This document shows, in pieces, positions 1-8,176 of a stretch of DNA of 64,000 nucleotides (its first letter is position 1; each line of letters begins with the position of its first letter). Both the position numbers and the translations under genes were made by a program. The notes beneath the pieces were generated by a model. The model saw nothing but the letters and a program-made list of their open reading frames with translations, had not been told where the DNA came from and did no database searches. The stretch spans positions 2,679,501-2,743,500 of the forward strand of contig NZ_JAUSYN010000002.1 in the NCBI RefSeq assembly GCF_030816915.1, written 5' to 3'. This DNA is from Streptomyces sp. B3I8. Lineage in GTDB: Bacteria > Actinomycetota > Actinomycetes > Streptomycetales > Streptomycetaceae.

Positions 1-256
1 CCGGCCCACCCTCGGCGTGCTGATGGTCTTCTTCTTCATCTGGACGTGGAACGAGTTCCTGCTCCCCCTGGTCATGCTGATCTCCAACGACAACCAGACG
101 GTGTCGGTGGCGCTCGGCGTCCTCCAGGGCCAGCACCTGATGGACGCGACGATGACCAACGCGGCCGCCCTCCTCGGCGTGCTCCCCGCCCTCGTCTTCT
201 TCCTCGTCTTCCAACGCACCCTCACCCGCGGCATCGCCGTGGGTGCCGTCAAGTAA
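1..256 (+). CDS. sugar ABC transporter permease, C-terminal part (MalG type, partial)
   Basis: The window opens inside this gene; the reading frame starts at base 2 and ends with TAA at 254-256, so only about 84 C-terminal residues are visible. They contain two hydrophobic helices and end in GIAVGAVK. This is the usual end of MalG/AraQ-type permeases, and the other MalG-like permease in this window ends in a very similar way (GVMAGAVK). The WNEFLLPLV segment is also typical of the family. The protein would be a membrane channel subunit of a carbohydrate importer. A GH31 glycosidase starts 11 bp downstream, so the two are probably one uptake-and-hydrolysis operon. The EAA loop and the N-terminus lie outside the window. 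Confidence 0.9.
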   Translation, partial: RPTLGVLMVFFFIWTWNEFLLPLVMLISNDNQTVSVALGVLQGQHLMDATMTNAAALLGVLPALVFFLVFQRTLTRGIAVGAVK

Positions 257-267
257 GGGGATCCCGC

Positions 268-2526
268 GTGAAGTTCACCGACGGCTACTGGATGCTGCGC
301 GAAGGCGTCACCGCCGCCCACCCGGCCGAGGTCCTCGACGCGACCGCCGGGCCCGGCACGCTGGAGATCCACGCGCCCACCCGGCCCATCCGGCACCGCG
401 GCGACCTGCTGAAGGGGCCGGTCGTCACGATCACCGCGCACGCGCCGATGCCCGGGGTCATCGGCGTCACCTTCACCCACTTCCGGGGCGCACCCCCGCA
501 CGGCCCCGAATTCGCCGTGGCCCGCGAGGACTTCACCGCCGAGGCGAAGTGCGACGAGGAGTCCGCGACCCTCACCTCCGGCGCGCTCACGCTCCGGGTG
601 GCCCGGACCGCGCCCTGGCACCTGGACTTCCTCGCCGACGGCCGCGTCCTGACCACCAGCGGTCCCAAGGGCATGGGCATCGTGCGGGACGCGACCGGCG
701 CGCACTACCTGCGCGAACAGCTCGACCTGGGCGTCGGCACGCACGTCTACGGCCTCGGTGAACGCTTCGGCCCGCTGGTGAAGAACGGCCAGGCCGTCGA
801 CATGTGGAACGCGGACGGCGGCACCGCCACCGAACAGGCGTACAAGAATGCCCCGTTCTACCTCACGGACGGCGGCTACGGCGTCTTCGTCGACCATCCC
901 GGCCGGGTCTCCTTCGAGGTCGGCTCGGAGGCGGTGTCCCGCGTCCAGTTCAGCGCGGAGACGCAGGAGCTGACGTACTACGTCATCCACGGCCCCACCC
1001 CCAAGGAGATCCTCCGCACGTACACGGCCCTCACCGGCCGCCCGGCCCTGCCGCCCGACTGGTCCTTCGGCCTGTGGCTGTCGACCTCCTTCACCACCTC
1101 CTACGACGAGGCCACCGTCACCTCTTTCATCGACGGCATGAAGGAGCGCGAACTCCCTCTCTCCGTCTTCCACTTCGACTGCTTCTGGATGCGCGAGTTC
1201 CAGTGGTGCGACTTCGAGTGGGACCCGCGCGTCTTCCCCGACCCGGAGGGGATGCTCGCCCGGCTCAAGGACAAGGGCCTGCGGATCTGCGTCTGGATCA
1301 ACCCCTACATCGCCCAGCGCTCCCCCCTCTTCGCCGAGGGCCGGGACCTGGGCCACCTGCTGAAACGCCCCGACGGCAGCGTGTGGCAGTGGGACCTGTG
1401 GCAGCCGGGCATGGCCCTGGTCGACTTCACCAGCCCCGCCGCCCGCGAGTGGTACGCCACCAAACTGGAGGCGCTGCTCGCACAGGGCGTCGACTGCTTC
1501 AAGACCGACTTCGGCGAGCGCGTCCCGGTGGATGTGGCCTGGGCGGACGGCTCCGACCCGGAGCGGATGCACAACTACTACACGCACCTCTACAACCGGA
1601 CCGTCTTCGACGTGCTGCGCAAGCACCGGGGCGAGGAGGAGGCCGTCGTCTTCGCGCGCTCGGCCACCGCCGGCAGCCAGCAGTTCCCGGTGCACTGGGG
1701 CGGCGACTCCGAGTCCACGTACGCGTCCATGGCCGAATCGCTCCGCGGCGGCCTCTCCCTCGGGCTGACCGGCTTCGGCTACTGGAGCCACGACATCGGC
1801 GGCTTCGAGGGCACCCCGTCACCGGCCCTCTTCAAACGCTGGATCGCCTTCGGCCTCCTCTCCTCCCACAGCCGCCTGCACGGCTCCTCGTCGTACCGGG
1901 TGCCGTGGCTGTTCGACGAGGAGTCCGTCGACGTCCTGCGCCACTTCACCCGGCAGAAGCTGCGCCTCATGCCGTACCTCCACGCGGCCGCCCGTGCCGC
2001 GCACGAGGAGGGGGTGCCGATGATGCGGGCGATGGTCCTGGAGTTCCCCGACGACCCCGGCTGCGCGCACCTGGAACGCCAGTACATGCTGGGCCCGGAT
2101 CTGCTGGTCGCCCCCGTGTTCGACGACGAGGGCGAGGTCTCCTACTACGTCCCCGAGGGCATCTGGACCCACTACGGCACGGGCCGCACGGTCACGGGCC
2201 CTCGCTGGGTCCGCGAACGCCACGGCTTCCTGAGCGTGCCGCTGCTGGTGCGCCCGGGGTCGGTGATCCCGGTCGGCGCGGTGGCGGACCGCCCCGACTA
2301 CGACCACGCCGACGGCGTCACCCTGCGCGCGTACGAACTGGCGGACGGGGCGCGGGTGACGGTGAAGGTGGCAGAGGTGACCTTCACCGTCGAACGGCAC
2401 GGCCACACCCTGCACGCGTCCTGCGACACCCCGAGGGCCCCGTGGGCCCTGGCAACCGGGGAACGGGTGGTGTGGGCGGAGGCGGGGACGGGGGGTGTGT
2501 CGCTGGAGGTGCGGGACGCCGGGTGA
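268..2526 (+). CDS. GH31 alpha-xylosidase (YicI-like)
   Basis: A 752-residue glycoside hydrolase family 31 enzyme, expected to release non-reducing alpha-xylose from xylosylated sugars such as isoprimeverose. The nucleophile Asp414 lies in KTDFGER and the acid/base Asp480 in HWGGDSES. Both positions and motifs nearly match E. coli YicI (Asp416 and Asp482 from memory), which favours alpha-xylosidase over alpha-glucosidase. I chose the GTG at 268 because AGGGG lies just upstream and homology starts there; the frame is open further upstream but crosses the permease gene. No signal peptide is visible, so it is probably cytoplasmic and acts on sugar imported by the upstream transporter. Substrate specificity is inferred. 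Confidence 0.9.
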   Translation: MKFTDGYWMLREGVTAAHPAEVLDATAGPGTLEIHAPTRPIRHRGDLLKGPVVTITAHAPMPGVIGVTFTHFRGAPPHGPEFAVAREDFTAEAKCDEESATLTSGALTLRVARTAPWHLDFLADGRVLTTSGPKGMGIVRDATGAHYLREQLDLGVGTHVYGLGERFGPLVKNGQAVDMWNADGGTATEQAYKNAPFYLTDGGYGVFVDHPGRVSFEVGSEAVSRVQFSAETQELTYYVIHGPTPKEILRTYTALTGRPALPPDWSFGLWLSTSFTTSYDEATVTSFIDGMKERELPLSVFHFDCFWMREFQWCDFEWDPRVFPDPEGMLARLKDKGLRICVWINPYIAQRSPLFAEGRDLGHLLKRPDGSVWQWDLWQPGMALVDFTSPAAREWYATKLEALLAQGVDCFKTDFGERVPVDVAWADGSDPERMHNYYTHLYNRTVFDVLRKHRGEEEAVVFARSATAGSQQFPVHWGGDSESTYASMAESLRGGLSLGLTGFGYWSHDIGGFEGTPSPALFKRWIAFGLLSSHSRLHGSSSYRVPWLFDEESVDVLRHFTRQKLRLMPYLHAAARAAHEEGVPMMRAMVLEFPDDPGCAHLERQYMLGPDLLVAPVFDDEGEVSYYVPEGIWTHYGTGRTVTGPRWVRERHGFLSVPLLVRPGSVIPVGAVADRPDYDHADGVTLRAYELADGARVTVKVAEVTFTVERHGHTLHASCDTPRAPWALATGERVVWAEAGTGGVSLEVRDAG

Positions 2527-2557
2527 GGGGGTGCCCTCACCCGTGCGGGTGATGCGT

Positions 2558-2592
2558 GGGGCCCCGCTGCGGTGGCATGAAGGCGGGGCCCC
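2558..2592 (+). terminator. hairpin terminator after the GH31 gene
   Basis: GGGGCCCCGC and GCGGGGCCCC form a perfect 10-bp stem about 30 bp after the glycosidase stop. There is no T-run, as is common in Streptomyces. Confidence 0.6.
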
Positions 2593-2651
2593 GCCTGAAC
2601 CGGCGAATTCGAGACGGGACCCCTCATCGGTTGACGATCGGCCGTCAGCCG

Positions 2652-2780
2652 TCAGCCCTCAGCTCGTGTGAGGACTGACGGCAGTGTCTTCGCGAACACC
2701 TGCAAGTCGTCCTCAGGGGTCGCTATTCCGGCAACCGCGACCGCGTACCCCGGCCTCGCGAAGCCGCGCGACGAGTGCCC
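2652..2780 (-). pseudogene. frameshifted C-terminal gene remnant
   Basis: Directly downstream of the DUF397 stop, the minus strand reads ALVARLREAG in one frame. A one-base frame change then allows YAVAVAGIATPEDD and on to VFAKTLPSVLTRAEG, followed by a TGA at 2652-2654. Both parts look protein-like and Streptomyces-biased, and the join is smooth if one G is removed near 2753. There is no start codon or RBS of its own. I do not recognise the family. It may be the decayed end of a gene whose front was lost when the DUF397/XRE pair arrived, but chance coding bias is possible in DNA this GC-rich. Confidence 0.3.
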
Positions 2781-2786
2781 CGGAGC

Positions 2787-3005
2787 TCAAGCGCCGTCGC
2801 GGGAGACGTACCCGAGAAACGCGGCCCAGGCACTCGCGGGCAGGCCGAGGCGGGGGCTGCGGGCCCCCAGTTTGGAGTCCCGCAGGTGGACGGTTGCCTC
2901 GGCGTCGGTGTGGTGCGACGTGTGCGGGGAGTGGGCGACTTCGAGGCATGCGCCGCCGGACGAATCGCTGTGACTCGACTTGAACCAGGCCAGTTCCGCG
3001 CTCAT
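2787..3005 (-). CDS. DUF397 domain protein
   Basis: A 72-residue protein with the DUF397 pattern: an N-terminal WFKSSHS motif, a Cys-containing strand (GGACLEVA), then VHLRDSK and a tail around WAAFLGYV. In Streptomyces these small proteins accompany Scr1/WhiJ-like XRE regulators in many chromosomal copies and are thought to act as partners of the regulator in developmental or antibiotic control. The ATG lies within the last codons of the upstream regulator gene (ATGA overlap), so translation should be coupled. Its biochemical role is not established. Confidence 0.88.
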   Translation of the reverse strand: MSAELAWFKSSHSDSSGGACLEVAHSPHTSHHTDAEATVHLRDSKLGARSPRLGLPASAWAAFLGYVSRDGA

Positions 3006-3829
3006 AGTTCCTCCGCCAACTCCTTGATGAACCGGACAGACTCCTCAACGCTAAGCGCCTGCGACCGGATCAGACCATAGCGTTGCGACAGCGCGCTGAT
3101 CTTGCCGCCGTCAGCATAGAGCGCTCCCGTCTCCTGCGCCTCGACGTGTGCGTAGACATCGTGCTCAGTCGTCTCCACGAGAATGAGCGCACCGCTGAGC
3201 GCGACTGTGGGAGCAGTCCCGAAGGGCAGCACCTGGAGGGTGAGGTTGCGCAACTCGGCGACGTGCAGAAGGTGTTCCAATTGCCTGCCCATCACCAACC
3301 TGTCGCCGACGACGGCTTTCAAACCCGCCTCGTGCATGACGAAGGTGAACCGGGCCAGCGGCTTGCTCGTGAGCTTCACCTGCCGTTTCAGGCGTGCCGC
3401 GACCCGCTCCTCCACGGTCTCCTCGTCCAACGGAGGGCAGTCGTTGCCGATCAGTTCCCTTGCGTACTCCTCGGTCTGCAGTAGGCCCGGGATCAGCAAC
3501 GGCTCATACCACTGCACAGTGATCGCCTCGGCCTCCACCGCCACGTACTGCTGCGTGCGCTGCGGGAACGGCTCCGGCTTGAGGAACTCGTGCGCGGCTG
3601 TCAGCTTGCCGCCCGCCCTGCACATCTGGTCCGCGATCTGCAGCAACCGCAAGGTTGGGCGACGGCGGCCGCACTCCATCGACTTGACGTACTCGTAGTC
3701 GTAGCCCGCCTCGTCCGCGAGGCCCTGCCGCGTGACGCCCGCGCTCTCGCGCCACAGCTTGATCTGACCGCCGCAGTAACGCCAGTTCTGCTGCGCCTGC
3801 TGGGACTCCCCCGTCGCCACCCGCACCAT
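3002..3829 (-). CDS. XRE-family regulator with DUF5753 (WhiJ-like)
   Basis: A helix-turn-helix regulator of about 275 residues. The N-terminal HTH (around IKLWRESAGVTRQGLADEAG) is followed by a DUF5753-type domain starting near the EPLLIPGLLQTEEYA segment, which is the signature of the Streptomyces Scr1/WhiJ-like family. I chose the ATG at 3829; a GTG at 3838 closer to GGGAG is an alternative, and the frame stays open upstream of any family homology. It overlaps the DUF397 gene by 4 bp (ATGA) and is divergent from the HATPase gene at 3967. Together these form the regulator / DUF397 / ATPase trio repeated across streptomycete chromosomes. Its ligand and targets are unknown. Confidence 0.88.
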   Translation of the reverse strand: MVRVATGESQQAQQNWRYCGGQIKLWRESAGVTRQGLADEAGYDYEYVKSMECGRRRPTLRLLQIADQMCRAGGKLTAAHEFLKPEPFPQRTQQYVAVEAEAITVQWYEPLLIPGLLQTEEYARELIGNDCPPLDEETVEERVAARLKRQVKLTSKPLARFTFVMHEAGLKAVVGDRLVMGRQLEHLLHVAELRNLTLQVLPFGTAPTVALSGALILVETTEHDVYAHVEAQETGALYADGGKISALSQRYGLIRSQALSVEESVRFIKELAEEL

Positions 3830-3966
3830 CCACACCACCCGCTCCCTGGACTCACCCGAGGTACAGCCACACTGCGTACCCGGACCGCTACTCGCGAGAG
3901 TAGACACAGGTCGCCACCCTGATTTCACCGAACGACGGGTAATCACACGCAAGGAATCCATCCCCC

Positions 3967-4407
3967 ATGGCGACCACGTCATCCCGACCCCTCAACAGCA
4001 CCGCACTCCCCCACGACATCGAATGGCGGCTCCCCCGCCACCCCCGCAGCGTGGGCCGCGCCCGCACACTCCTCCGCGAGCAGGCCAGGCTGTGGAAGGT
4101 CCCCGAGGACGTCGCCGAGACGGCCGTACTCCTGCTCAGCGAACTGATGACCAACGCCTACCGGCACGCCAAGGCCCCCGCCGGCCGCGAGATCTGGGCC
4201 CGGTGCGTGGAGACCGACGACCGCCTCCGCCTGACAGTCATGGACGCGAGCGACACACTCCCGGCCCTGCGAGAGCCCACCCCGGACGACGAATCCGGCC
4301 GCGGCCTCCCCCTCATCGCCGCCCTCGCGGACGACTGGGGCGCGGAACCCCGCCCCTGCGGCATCGGCAAAACGGTCTGGTGCGAACTCCGCACCGCGCC
4401 CCGCTAA
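3967..4407 (+). CDS. RsbW-like ATP-binding (anti-sigma type HATPase) protein
   Basis: A 146-residue protein with an N-box-like segment (LLSELMTNAYRHA), a DASDTLP G1-box position and a GRGLPLIAALADDWG G2 box, as in HATPase_c_2 proteins of the RsbW/SpoIIAB class. Such proteins bind ATP and some phosphorylate or sequester anti-sigma antagonists; many copies in Streptomyces sit beside XRE/DUF397 genes, as here. The upstream regulator is divergent with about 137 bp between starts. The stop codon TAA forms the first bases of the MITE-like inverted repeat. Kinase activity is not shown by the sequence. Confidence 0.88.
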   Translation: MATTSSRPLNSTALPHDIEWRLPRHPRSVGRARTLLREQARLWKVPEDVAETAVLLLSELMTNAYRHAKAPAGREIWARCVETDDRLRLTVMDASDTLPALREPTPDDESGRGLPLIAALADDWGAEPRPCGIGKTVWCELRTAPR

Positions 4408-4569
4408 GGGCTGTCCCGTGATCCCCGGTGGATCAGCGCGCGGCGTCGGGTGCGGTGCATCGCAAGGCGGAGGGGCGTCCGCATACTGGATGTATGCGGA
4501 CGTCCCGACAACGCGGCGAGGTGCCGTAGCTGTCGTCGCGCGCCCGCCGGGGATCACGGGACAGCCCTT
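4406..4569. mobile_element. MITE-like element with perfect 23-bp inverted repeats
   Basis: Bases 4406-4428 and 4547-4569 are exact 23-bp reverse complements (AAGGGCTGTCCCGTGATCCC followed by CGG at the left end). The 164-bp element has no ORF of its own. It contains an inner palindrome, CGTCCGCATA / TATGCGGACG at 4476-4485 and 4493-4502. The left arm begins with the last two bases of the ATPase stop codon. I see no clear target-site duplication. Terminal inverted repeats with no transposase fit a non-autonomous, transposase-mobilised element. Confidence 0.6.
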
Positions 4570-4652
4570 GGCCGCCGCATCGGCTGAAGTGAGTTTGCTA
4601 CCGGTGTTGTCCGCCAGGAGATCGTGGCCCGGCGTCGTGAGACGCTGCGTCT

Positions 4653-5033
4653 ATGGTCGTCGCCAAGCTGCAGTGTGTGGTGCTGGACTGTGTCGATGTG
4701 GATGCGCTGGCCCAGTTCTACCAAGCGCTTCTGGGCGGCGTGATGAACCGGCCGGATCCACGGTGGTCGCTCGGCGGCGGCTGGGCGACGCTGCACGCCG
4801 ACAACGGATTCGTACTGGCCTTCCAACGCGTGGAGGGTTATCAACCGCCACAGTGGCCGGACTCCGCTCACCCTCAGCAGTTTCACCTCGACCTGGCGGT
4901 CGAGGACCTGGACCAGGCCCAGGAAGACGTCCTCACTCTCGGCGCCACGCTGCTCGACGAGGGAGCCGGAAGGCGGAGTTGGCGGATCTACGCGGATCCA
5001 GCAGGACACCCGTTCTGTCTCGTGCGGGACTGA
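4653..5033 (+). CDS. VOC-family (glyoxalase-like) protein
   Basis: A 126-residue protein with two beta-alpha-beta-beta-beta halves typical of the vicinal oxygen chelate superfamily. The first half contains CVVLDCVDVDALAQFYQALL and the second FHLDLAVEDLDQAQEDVL and DPAGHPFCLVRD. The His of FHLDLAV and the acidic residues at strand ends are the usual metal-ligand positions. Members include glyoxalases, dioxygenases and resistance proteins; nothing here decides the substrate. It starts at ATG 4653, 84 bp after the MITE-like element, with no operon partner. Confidence 0.85.
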   Translation: MVVAKLQCVVLDCVDVDALAQFYQALLGGVMNRPDPRWSLGGGWATLHADNGFVLAFQRVEGYQPPQWPDSAHPQQFHLDLAVEDLDQAQEDVLTLGATLLDEGAGRRSWRIYADPAGHPFCLVRD

Positions 5034-5103
5034 CAGCGGAAGAATTCGCCATCGCTTGCGAACCCCACCCGGTCACTTCATCGATAAACCCCAGTGAGGC
5101 CTG

Positions 5104-5391
5104 ATGAGTCTTGGCGTGTACGTGTTGGATCGATCAGGGCGGCAATCAAGGTACCTCAGTGATGACATGGACAACAGCTTCATAAAAATCTGCGAGTCCG
5201 CCCCGCCGGAGAGTGTGCGCAGCGGTGTCATGAAATACGGAGACGCCATGTTCAACAGGAATCAGCTGATGAGGCTGATCGAGGAGCTTGAAGCACTCGA
5301 AGGGGAACCTCCACCGGTTGTCGTCGACATCCTCGACGCCGCTCGATACGCCTGGCGCGAGAGTCTGTACCTCTTCATCAGAGGAGACTGA
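5104..5391 (+). CDS. small hypothetical protein of atypical composition
   Basis: A 95-residue protein starting MSLGVYVLDRSGRQ and ending YLFIRGD. It is acidic and predicted mainly helical, with no signal peptide or membrane segment. I do not recognise the family. Codon use is unlike the neighbours: AGT, GAT, AAA, CGA, GGA, GAA and GTT recur, so third-position GC is clearly lower. Together with the MITE-like element 500 bp upstream, this suggests recent acquisition. Size and composition resemble orphan immunity proteins, but that is only a guess. Confidence 0.65.
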   Translation: MSLGVYVLDRSGRQSRYLSDDMDNSFIKICESAPPESVRSGVMKYGDAMFNRNQLMRLIEELEALEGEPPPVVVDILDAARYAWRESLYLFIRGD

Positions 5392-5458
5392 TGCCATGCT
5401 CCGGTCACCGAACAATCCAGTGAGAGCCACCGATCACCTCTGACCATTCGCGCACGAC

Positions 5459-5491
5459 AAAGGCCCCGCCGCTTTGCGCGGCGGGGCCTTT
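5459..5491. terminator. bidirectional intrinsic terminator
   Basis: AAAGGCCCCGCCG (5459-5471) and CGGCGGGGCCTTT (5479-5491) form a perfect 13-bp stem with a 7-base loop. A/T ends on both sides allow termination of the hypothetical gene from the left and of the tmRNA from the right. Confidence 0.85.
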
Positions 5492-5539
5492 GCCCACATG
5501 GGGTACCGGGAGGCCGGGGGCGAACCCCCGGGCTTCTGG

Positions 5540-5926
5540 TGGTGGAGATGGCGGGAATCGAACCCGCGTCCAACGGTGCGGAATCAGGGCTTCTCCGTGT
5601 GCAGTTCGCTGCGCTTTTCTCGGCCCCGGAGATCACGCGAACAAGTCTCCGACGGGCCCAGTCACTGTTAGATTTCCCTCTTCACCCCGTGACCGGGATC
5701 AAGGTTTAGTCCCCTAGCTGATGCCAGGATCCGGGTCGGGAACAGCCCCGGGCTGACACTCCGCAGAGTCTTCGCCTGCTACCTAATTAGGCAGCGAGGG
5801 CGAAGGCGGAGGAATCGCGCTTGGTATTGGCGATTATTGTTTTCGGCCTGTGGTTTACGAGATCATGGCCGCTTCCTCGACACGCTTCCCCTGCTTCGAC
5901 ATCCGCTGTCGAAACCGATCATCCCC
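5540..5926 (-). ncRNA. ssrA: transfer-messenger RNA (tmRNA)
   Basis: A 387-nt tmRNA on the minus strand. The 5' end GGGGATG pairs with CATCTCC before the encoded ACCA 3' end (one G-U pair), forming the 7-bp acceptor stem. The T arm contains GGTTCGATTCCCG. The tag frame lies at 5831-5787 and reads ANTKRDSSAFALAA followed by TAA, with a further in-phase-independent TAG nearby. This tag is characteristic of Streptomyces. The RNA rescues stalled ribosomes with SmpB, whose gene lies 91 bp upstream on the same strand. A terminator follows at 5459-5491. Confidence 0.97.
5787..5831 (-). other. tmRNA proteolysis-tag reading frame
   Basis: This 14-codon frame within ssrA encodes ANTKRDSSAFALAA and stops at TAA (5787-5789). 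The Ala-Leu-Ala-Ala end is the degradation signal for Clp-type proteases. Confidence 0.95.
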
Positions 5927-6017
5927 ATGTTGATTTTTCAATCGCTTGCACCGGCTGAGCAGTGCGATCCCATCGTACGTGACCAACGCTGTCCGGTGCC
6001 AGCCTATTCCGGGACGC

Positions 6018-6590
6018 TCACGCCTGCGCCGCCCGCTCGCGCCGCTTCGCCGCCGCGATGGCGCGGTCGGACTCGCGGCGGTCCTGGCGCTCGCGCAGGG
6101 TCTGCCGCTTGTCGTACTCCTTCTTGCCGCGCGCGAGGGCGATCTCCGCCTTCGCGCGGCCGTCCTTGAAGTAGAGGGCCAGCGGCACGATCGTGTGGCC
6201 CGTCTCCTGGGACTTCGTCTCCAGGCGGTCGATCTCCTCGCGGTGCAGGAGCAGCTTGCGCTTGCGGCGCACGGAGTGGTTGGTCCACGTGCCCTGGCTG
6301 TACTCCGGGATGTGCGCGTTGTGCAGCCACGCCTCGTTCCCGTCGATCTGCACGAAGCCGTCGACCAGCGAGGCCCGTCCCTGGCGCAGCGACTTCACCT
6401 CCGTGCCGCTCAGCACGAGGCCGGCCTCGAAGACGTCGATGATCGCGTAGTCGTGGCGTGCCTTCTTGTTCTGCGCGACGATCCGCCGCTTGCCGCCCTT
6501 CTCGCCGTCCCGCGCCTTCGCGGTCGCCTTGCCCTGCTTCGGCTGGGCCTCTTTCGGTACGTACATTCCCTTGGCCATAGTGCTGGCCAT
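6018..6590 (-). CDS. smpB: SsrA-binding protein SmpB
   Basis: A 190-residue SmpB, the protein partner that positions tmRNA in the ribosomal A site. The core is recognisable from [16 protein letters not shown] through [23 protein letters not shown] and [19 protein letters not shown], to the basic C-terminal tail. I chose ATG 6590 because GAGGTG precedes it by about 8 nt; ATG 6578 ([10 protein letters not shown]) is also possible. The N-terminal Lys/Ala-rich extension of about 30 residues is longer than in E. coli SmpB. It is followed directly by ssrA and preceded, 60 bp upstream, by the S41 protease gene. Confidence 0.96.
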   Translation of the reverse strand: MASTMAKGMYVPKEAQPKQGKATAKARDGEKGGKRRIVAQNKKARHDYAIIDVFEAGLVLSGTEVKSLRQGRASLVDGFVQIDGNEAWLHNAHIPEYSQGTWTNHSVRRKRKLLLHREEIDRLETKSQETGHTIVPLALYFKDGRAKAEIALARGKKEYDKRQTLRERQDRRESDRAIAAAKRRERAAQA

Positions 6591-6649
6591 TTTCGCACCT
6601 CGGAGGGGGTGGAGGGAAAACCGTTTCCCGACCTGCCGCGGGGGCGGGG

Positions 6650-7861
6650 CTACGAGCGGCCCAGGCCCGACAGGACGTGTCCGGCGCGGGCGAGGACGTC
6701 CTCGTCGGCCTCCAGGTCGGGGGTGATGCCGCGGCCGTCGACGCCGCGGCCGGAGGGGGTGCGGTAGTGGCCGACGGTCAGTTCGGCGACGGAGCCGTCG
6801 GGCAGCCGACTCGGCATCTGCACCGAGCCCTTGCCGAAGGTGCGGGTGCCCACGACGATCGCCCGGCAGCGGTCCTGGAGGGCGCCGGTGAGGAGTTCGG
6901 CCGCGCTCATCGTGCCGCCGTCGACGAGCACGACCACGGGTCTGGTGGTGTCGCCGCCGCGCCTGGCGTGCAGCGCCCGCTGCTCGCCGCCGACGTCGTA
7001 CGTGGCGACCAGGCCGCCGTCGAGGAACGCGGAGGCGGCGGAGACGGCCTCGGTGACCAGTCCGCCGGAGTTGCCACGCAGGTCGAGGACGATCCCGTCG
7101 CCCGCGGGCGCCCCGGCGACGGCGGCGCGCACCAGGTCGCCGGAGCCCTTGGTGAAGGCTGCCACCCGGATCACGGTGGTCCGGCCGGCGACCCGGCGGG
7201 TGGTGACGTCCTCGGTGGACAGCCGGGCCCGGTGCAGGGTCCTCGTCCACGTGTGCGAGCCGCGCTGGAGGCCGAGGGAGACGCGGGTGCCCTCGGTGGC
7301 GTCCTGGCTGCCGCCGCCCCCGGCGTCCCCGCGCAGCAGGGCGACGACCTCGGTGACGGGGCGGTCGTCGACCCGCTTCCCGTCCACACTGCGCAGCAGG
7401 TCCCCGGTCCGGATCCCGGCGGCGGCCGCGGGCGAGCCGGAGCGGACCCGGGTCACCTCGATGCGGCCGTCGCTCTCGCGTCCGGCGGAGAGCCCGACGC
7501 CGGTGTACTCGCCGTCGAGGGCCTCCTGGAACTCCTCGTACTCGTCCGGGGAGTAGACGGCGCCCCAGCGGTCGCCGCTGCGGCTGACGGCCCGCTCGGC
7601 GGCCTCCATGGGCGAGGTGCCGTCGGCCATCGCGCGGGCGGCGGCCCGGGTGACCTCCTGCCGGCGTGCGGCGGCCGGGGCGGTGGGGCCGCCCGCGCCG
7701 TCGGTGCGGGTCTGCCGGGCGGCGGCCCGGCTCGCGCCCAGGGTCTCGTTGAACGAGCCGCTCGCGGCGCCGGTCACCAGCACGCTCGCGAAGAGCAGTG
7801 TCAACGCGGCCCCGCGGCCCGCGTGGCGGGGCGGTGAGAAGAGCGGATCTCGGCCAGGCAT
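6650..7861 (-). CDS. S41-family C-terminal processing peptidase with PDZ domain
   Basis: A 403-residue exported or membrane-anchored protease. A hydrophobic signal segment ([13 protein letters not shown]) follows the N-terminus. A PDZ domain is centred on the GVGLSAG to LRSVDGKRV segment, and the S41 catalytic domain follows. The catalytic dyad is Ser319 (GGTMSAAE) and Lys344 (TFGKGSVQM), 25 residues apart as in Tsp/CtpA. I chose ATG 7861 because the signal segment begins just after it. It lies between ftsEX and smpB on the same strand, an arrangement I recall as conserved in streptomycetes. Its substrate is unknown; envelope protein turnover is likely. Confidence 0.93.
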   Translation of the reverse strand: MPGRDPLFSPPRHAGRGAALTLLFASVLVTGAASGSFNETLGASRAAARQTRTDGAGGPTAPAAARRQEVTRAAARAMADGTSPMEAAERAVSRSGDRWGAVYSPDEYEEFQEALDGEYTGVGLSAGRESDGRIEVTRVRSGSPAAAAGIRTGDLLRSVDGKRVDDRPVTEVVALLRGDAGGGGSQDATEGTRVSLGLQRGSHTWTRTLHRARLSTEDVTTRRVAGRTTVIRVAAFTKGSGDLVRAAVAGAPAGDGIVLDLRGNSGGLVTEAVSAASAFLDGGLVATYDVGGEQRALHARRGGDTTRPVVVLVDGGTMSAAELLTGALQDRCRAIVVGTRTFGKGSVQMPSRLPDGSVAELTVGHYRTPSGRGVDGRGITPDLEADEDVLARAGHVLSGLGRS

Positions 7862-7924
7862 GGCGGTGAGTCTAGAGCCTGCCCGGCGGATCATGTCGGA
7901 GGAGACCGAAGGCACCTCGTGAGC

Positions 7925-8045
7925 AGGGGTGAGCGGGGTGTGGTGCGTCCAACTGCAAGGCGGAGGAGGGAATCGACGCGGAACGTCGGTGACCGACGAC
8001 AACGCCGCAGATGGGCGTGCCGCACCCCGCGTCTCCGGCAGGGTC
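7925..8045. repeat. intergenic palindromic repeat of the CAAGGCGGAGG type
   Basis: This stretch between ftsX and the S41 protease contains TGCAAGGCGGAGGAGGG, then CGACGACAACGCCGCAG and GGCGTGCCGCACC. The same blocks in the same order occur inside the MITE-like element at 4460-4530 (GCAAGGCGGAGG ... CGACAACGCGGCGAGGTGCCG). I see no ORF. It is probably a dispersed intergenic repeat; any function in the transcript is unproven. Confidence 0.5.
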
Positions 8046-8074
8046 CGCCGGGCAGGCCCTCGGGTAGGGAAGTG

Positions 8075-8105
8075 ACGGGGCGGGCGGTTGACCCGCCCGC
8101 CCCGT
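8075..8105 (-). terminator. terminator after ftsEX
   Basis: ACGGGGCGGGCGG and its near-complement CCCGCCCGCCCCGT form a stem of about 13 bp, 72 bp downstream of the ftsX stop on the minus strand. It should separate ftsEX from the S41 protease - smpB unit. Confidence 0.65.
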
Positions 8106-8176
8106 TGGCGTACGTCACACCCTCGGTGTGCGTCACGCGTCCGGTGGGTGTCGCACCACCGGCGTGCCTCACACCG

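Noticed and set aside
46..267. Longer N-terminus for the GH31 enzyme
   Set aside because: It would overlap the permease gene in another frame, encode Arg/Pro-rich sequence and ignore the GTG with RBS at 268.
5540..5620. tRNA-like sequence with CCA end
   Set aside because: It is the 3' tRNA-like half of tmRNA; the acceptor partner lies at 5926 and no anticodon arm is present.
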